From assembly GCA_900074885.1 (NCBI GenBank), contig FJUW01000080.1:246135-310134 (forward strand): a DNA stretch of 64,000 nt. Direction: 5' to 3'. This document shows positions 58,790-64,000 of this stretch, one piece after another (position 1 is the stretch's first letter; the number at the start of each line of letters is the position of its first letter). The position numbers and the translations under genes were made by a program. The notes under the pieces were generated by a model that made no database searches, was not told the origin of the DNA, and worked only from the letters and a program-made list of their open reading frames with translations. Source of the stretch: Rhynchosporium graminicola (taxonomy: Eukaryota; Ascomycota; Leotiomycetes; Helotiales; Ploettnerulaceae).

Positions 58790-61700
58790 TATATAGCGAG
58801 TATATCTTATAACTCCTACTCTTCTTAAGTAGTAATAGCCTCCGGGAGTAGGTTTAGTAACTCTTAGCTTAGTAATAAGTCGTCCGAGTCCTTAAAGAGT
58901 AATTCGGAGGTAAATATATTATGTATAGAGGATCCCGGGGGTAAATCTAGCTTATAGGAGTATCTGATCTTAGCTAGGACTTAGTATAGTCTTACTTAGA
59001 GGCTAGATAGCTTCTTACTCGGCTAGTAATTCTTAAGGTTCCTTATAGAGAGAAATACCTTATCTCTAACTTCTTAGTCGATACTACGCTATTTCGGGTC
59101 AGTTATAGCGCTTATCCTCTACTAAGTAGCTAGTATATTAGCTTTTATAACCTTAATAGCGGATTTAGTACGTTTAGCTAAGGATTTAATATTAGTATAG
59201 TTAAGCTTCTCTTATAGTATTAATACTATAAGTTACTTCTAATCCTAGCTATTCCGCGGTAGTATACTATATTTAAGAGTATATAGCGCTATATTAATAG
59301 AATCGTAAGGTAAGGTTACTTAAGCGCGGTCTATTATTAGTAGTAATTCGCCCTAGTTACTCTAATAGTAATTAACGAAAGGTCTAAGGCGTTAATTAAT
59401 ATACTAGTTTATAATTTCTATTTATCTATTAGTTTACTAGTAGAAAGAAATAAAGAGCTTAACTTTAACTCTAATTATATAATAAAACTCTTTCTAGAAG
59501 GATAAGATTAGCTAAGCTCCTTAGTTAGATATAATTAACTTAAGAGTATATCCGAAATAATATATCTATTAGATAAATAATATTACTATCCTACAGGTAT
59601 CGATATTATAATAGTATAGTATTAATACGGAGTCTTTCCCTAAGTAGTCGATAAATACTAATATCTTATTAAATCCTTAGTTATTAGGCGGGAAGTCCTT
59701 AAAATCTATAGCTAGGTGCTATATAAGATAGCTAAGTACTAGTAATAAGTAGAGGAATCCTTATTATTTTATCTGCTTCAAATAAGAGTACTAGTAGAAG
59801 TAGTAATTATAAGTATACTATTTTATATCTAATATAAGTCCTTTCTAATAATAATAAGTAGAAATTATTTCGGCGGTTTTATAAGTATTTAAATAAGTAG
59901 AGGAAACTTAATCGTAGACTTCGCTAATTAAATAAGTATATAGTAAGGTATAGCGTTATACGTATAGATAACTATTATAAAGTAGTAAACTATTATTAAT
60001 AATATAGCTATCTTCTAATATATTTCGTTCCTTAGAGAATAATTCTTAGTTAAATTAGTATAGTTTCTCGATTAAATTAAAGGAGTTATATATAGGTTCC
60101 GGTAGCGTATTAGTCCTTAGCGATATTAGGTATATATAACTAATTTAATTAATATAATACTTAGCTAGTTCCGTATTAATCCTAGAGTCTAAGTAGTCTA
60201 GAGGTAGTAAAACCCGAGATCTATTATCTTATTTCTATTATTCTTATATCCTTAGATCTTATTTCCTATAGCTAAGGATATTAGCTTTAGTATTATCTTT
60301 ATTAAGTATATATATAATTTAAAAGTTAAATTCGGAAAGGAATTCTATCTATCTAGCTTACTTACTAGTTAGGACCTTAGTAATTATAAAGTATTCTAAG
60401 GATCGATAGTCCGTATATACACTAGTATAGCGTTATAGAGATATAAGTTCTAATCTCTATTTCCGGAAAGACTTAATAATAGTATATAGCTCCTTATTAT
60501 AGATCTCCTAGTTTAGTTTATATTTATTAAGAATATAGGAATAGAATCTAATTAGATACTACTAATTATCTTTATATAATTAAGAGATAACTCTAGTTAT
60601 TATATTATTAGAGGTATTAGTTTCTAGTTTAGTTTATAATTTAGAGTCGAAATAATATAGTTTCTATACTAATAGTAGCTATTAATATAAATCGTCGAAG
60701 GACTTCTTATAATCGTTAGTGAAATTCTATAGTATTATAAGCTAAATAAGAACTAAGAGAGGTTTAGTAATAAGGCCGAAATTCCGAATAAATTAATAAT
60801 AGAATTTATAGAATCCTAAGAAGGATTTTATAGCTATTATTATTTTAGAGTACTTCTAGTTTACTAATAATACTACTTTCTCAGGATCTAGTTCGATTCT
60901 GTTAATAATAACGATATATCTAAGGTATTTAGTCCGAGTAATATAGAATTCGCTTTTCTTAATATCTACTTAGAGTTTAGTATCTATTAAGCGTTATAGT
61001 ACTAATTTAATATATTCTTTATATTCCTAGAGCGTTTCTAAGTATATAAGAATATTATCTAGATAAACTATATAGGAATTATCTAAGTAGTCTAGTAGTA
61101 TATTATTTATATATCGCTAGTATATATTAAGTCTATTATAAAGCTTAAAAGGTAATACTTTATATTTATAGGATCCGAAGCAGGTTCAGAAAGTAATATA
61201 CTCCTCGGATTCAGAGTTTATATAGATATAATTAAATATTACTCAGATATCTAGTTTAGTAAAGATTACTACTTTAGATATATAAGTTAAAAGCTTATCG
61301 ATCCTAGGTATTAAGTAGGAATCCTTTCGAGTAATCGTATTAAGCTTATAATAATCGATATAAAAGCGTAATCCTCTATTAGCCTTCTTAATAAATAGTA
61401 TAAGGGATATAAAAGGACTTTAGCTAGATTCGATAAATCCCTTATCTAGGTTCTTTATAAAGTACTCCTTAGTTACTTATAGTTTATTTATAGATTACTA
61501 ATATAAAAGCGAATATATATTAAGTAATAGTTCTTCTAGAATAATTTTATAATCGTATAAGTAATATAATAAAAGAATATTAGAATCCCGCTTAGAAAAA
61601 GCTTCCTTAAGAGTATAGTACTATTCTAGTAGCTTTTTAGCTATAAGTTATTTAGTATCAGGATCCTTAGGAGAATCGCTATTTAGATAGTCTTATATAA

Positions 61701-62830
61701 GGTAATTTATCTCGTAGATACTAGTAAAGAATAATTCGGAGCTTTTATATTTTATATTAAAATAAAAAGCTATAGTACTAATTTAGTAAATCAGAACTAG
61801 TTTCTAGATCCTTAGAGGTTAAGAGAAGTACTTATAGTAAAGTTTCGGCGTAAGTACCTTTCTTAATGAATTCGGAGCGGGAAAGGGTTCGGATTCCTTA
61901 GCGATAAGCGGAAATAAGTTAAATAATAAGGATAATATATTAATATACTATATTACTACTATTTAGTATAATTGCTATTAGTCTAGCTAGTTTATAGCTA
62001 AGTCCCGCGTATTAGTATCGATTTAGTAAGATCGATTAATACTAAGTTTACGAGATAATAGAGTTATAATTATCTCCTTATTATATTAGAGAGTAGCTAG
62101 ATAGCGTTCCGGCTATAGAAGCTTATAGTAGAGCATATCTAGCTTAACTTAAAATCGTTATATTTATTTAATACTAATAATTATATCTTATTATCCTAAA
62201 TCGAGAAGAATAAAAAAGTAGTTATAAATACGCTTACTATTAATAGAAAAGTATAAATATATAAAATAAGTAATATAAGTTCTAATAGATTATTAGAACT
62301 TACGTATTAGAATAGAATAAAGTAGTAGCTCGATTTTAATACTAAGAGCTCTTAATATTCGTTTAGTAAGAGTATAATTAATAAATAAGTAACTATTCGC
62401 TCCGGTATCGATTAAGCTACTTATAGAGACTCTTAGCTTATTTATACTAACTATAGTCAGGTATATAAATTACTTACTTCTTATTAAGGAGTTAAAGTTT
62501 AGATTAGAGAGATTATACTTATATAGACCTAAGAAAGAGTTTTTACTTAGGCTTTATTATTTCTCTTTAGTATTAGTATAGATTCGGAGGGTATATTTTC
62601 TACTACTTCCTTAGTTACTTAATCCTCTTCCGGAAATTTATCAATTAATTAAACCTTAGGCGAGTTAGAGTAGTTTAGCTTAATATAACTAAGCTATCTA
62701 TAACTATAATACCTAGGGGGTTCTCCGGTCGAGGTAGTAAAGCGTTTTAGCGCGGAGAGAGTACTAGATTATATTAGAGTAGAGGTACGTACATATAATA
62801 CGGGAGTAGTTTATCGAGGGGCTAAGCTTA
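58790..62830 (-). pseudogene. B4 pol and part of gag, RIP-degraded
   Basis: Minus-strand, colinear with B2 and B3: chromodomain at the left, then integrase (about 59,300-60,000), RNase H, reverse transcriptase (about 60,800-61,450), protease (about 62,400) and the zinc knuckle (about 62,690). It is cut in gag by TRIM-2 at 62,831. Confidence 0.8.
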
Positions 62831-64000
62831 TGTGACGGCGCATAGTATACGTAGTAGATACGGGCCAGTATTAGTGCCTTAAGCATACCCTCCTTATATA
62901 TATAGAAGGTATAGACTCCTTTAGAGCTTTGTATCTTTCTGTTTCCTTTATACTAGACTATATAAGATCGCTCTTAGCTTTCTTACTTATTTATTCTTAC
63001 TTATATATCGCTTTAAGTCTTATATTATTATATTAAATAGAAAGATTAAGACTACTAAGGATAGTATTAAATAATATCTTACCTAGAAAACTCGATTTAT
63101 ATATATAATTACTAGGGAGCTTTTTACTAAGTTATCTCTACTTACTTTAGATTTTCGGAATTATACGGAAATAGTTAGTATTATTAATTACGAATTCGAT
63201 AGTTAGGTTTTCAAAAGAGCTAAGATTCTAGAGATCTCTCAGATAGCTAAGAATTTAAATATAATTTAGCCTTAGAAGTATTAGTATTATTACGAAGTTA
63301 CTCTCGGATACTTCGAAACTCGTTCCTTCGTACGTACGAAGTAAAATAGTAGACGAATTTTAAGTAGAAACTTCCTTATAAGCCTTAATATTTATTATCC
63401 TTTTACTTAACTTTAACTTTCTGAAAGTAGCTCTAATAGCGAAAAACTTTACTTTTAAGCTAAGATGAAGTAGCTTATTACTCTAGTAGAAATTATTAGA
63501 ATCCGACTTATAACTCTTATACCTTAGTATAATTTATCCCCCTTAGTAGAATCGACCTCTTTCTACTAAAAAAGAACTTTTATCTCCTTACCCGATTTTA
63601 ACTTTCCGAAAGTAGCTCTAATAGCGAAAAACCTTACTTTTAAGCTAGAATAAAATAGCTTATTACCTTAGCGGAAATTACTAGAATCCGACTTATAACT
63701 CTTATACTTTAATATAATTTATCCCTTTTAGCAGAATCGACCTCTTTCTATTAGAACTTTTAATTTAATACTTTCTATATCTACTTAATAAAGATATCTA
63801 ACTCTTCTTAATCTTTTAGCTTCTTTAGAATTCGATTTAGACTTTCGTTTCTTTCGTAACTTTTAAGTATTTTAATTACTTACTTAGCTTTACTTATTTA
63901 GTAAAACTCAGTATTATAATTACTAGAGATTACGTTTCTCTCTATAGAAGAGATAATCTTAGTACTAAATTAGTATCTATAGTTTCGATTTAATAGAAAT
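62831..64000 (+). mobile_element. TRIM-2: second copy of the small LTR element, cut by window end
   Basis: Plus-oriented. Its 5' LTR is 62831-63032 (202 bp), starting TGTGACGGCGCATAG with an unmutated TG terminus. The primer-site region (TTAAATAGAAAGATTAAGA) and interior follow, colinear with TRIM-1 in reverse, including the two tandem units at about 63,400-63,760. The left target flank is GCTTA (62826-62830); the uninterrupted site GCTTAGGGACC is visible in B3 at about 53,885. The 3' LTR is outside the window. Confidence 0.85.

Larger units (their letters stand above)
56742..64000 (-). mobile_element. Chromovirus copy B4, left part, carrying TRIM-2
   Basis: A minus-oriented copy with its 3' LTR at 56742-57009, inserted in the Copia-1 integrase/connection region. 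The antisense frame, then chromodomain to gag (minus), extend to 62,830, where TRIM-2 is inserted. The 5' end is outside the window. An assembly gap (N) sits at 57,913. Confidence 0.85.

Noticed and set aside
30898..63032. A CRISPR-like or other regularly spaced array suggested by repeated 268/202-bp units
   Set aside because: The units are LTRs in both orientations at irregular spacing, with target duplications; nothing resembles a spacer array, and the organism is eukaryotic.

Overview
The window looks like a filamentous ascomycete (Pezizomycotina; Leotiomycetes would fit, but I cannot prove the class from sequence alone). The evidence is short introns of about 44-108 bp with GT/AG ends and CTRAC-type branch points, the gene repertoire (HbrB, Pnk1-type PNKP, Ndc1, a Pep12-type syntaxin), and repeats mutated in the way repeat-induced point mutation (RIP) acts: CpA/TpG turned into TpA, with Trp and Gln codons turned into stops.

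Layout. (1) 1-620: the RIP-degraded edge of a repeat, with a 46-bp perfect palindrome and the N-terminal piece of a Tc1/mariner-type transposase. (2) 620-27,340: a gene island of ordinary composition. In order it holds a broken gene for a secreted protein of four tandem defensin-like cysteine repeats (-), a disordered hypothetical protein (-), a multi-pass membrane protein (+), HbrB, a TORC2-associated protein (+), a Pro/Gln-rich hypothetical protein (+), a Ser/Pro-rich conserved protein (-), polynucleotide kinase 3'-phosphatase with an apparent one-base frameshift (-), a tentative multi-exon gene (+), the nuclear-pore membrane protein Ndc1 (-) and a Pep12-type Qa-SNARE (+). The housekeeping genes cover growth signalling, DNA end repair, nuclear-pore anchoring and endosomal fusion; they do not form a cluster. 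(3) 27,340-64,000: an AT-rich, RIP-mutated block of nested LTR retrotransposons.

The nest can be resolved from boundaries and 5-bp target duplications. A Copia remnant (Copia-2, 29,154-30,897) is interrupted by chromovirus copy B1 (-). B1 is interrupted by a complete chromovirus copy B2 (+, 32,940-40,716, duplication ACTCT) and by a younger-looking Copia (Copia-1, from 44,070). Copia-1 is interrupted by B3 (-, 46,344-55,611, duplication ATATT) and by B4 (from 56,742). B3 carries a complete 1,475-bp non-autonomous element with 202-bp LTRs (TRIM-1, 48,931-50,405, duplication GTTAC). B4 carries a second copy (TRIM-2, from 62,831). All six complete B LTRs measure exactly 268 bp.

The B family is a Ty3/gypsy chromovirus: gag with a zinc knuckle, protease, reverse transcriptase, RNase H, integrase and a C-terminal chromodomain. 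Between pol and the 3' LTR, every copy also carries an open frame on the opposite strand (about 315 codons), which I do not recognise. The TRIM shares the U5 side of its LTR and the primer-site region with B, which suggests it is mobilised by B proteins. The main candidates for something undescribed are the tandem defensin-like precursor, the antisense reading frame of the chromovirus, and the TRIM/chromovirus pairing.
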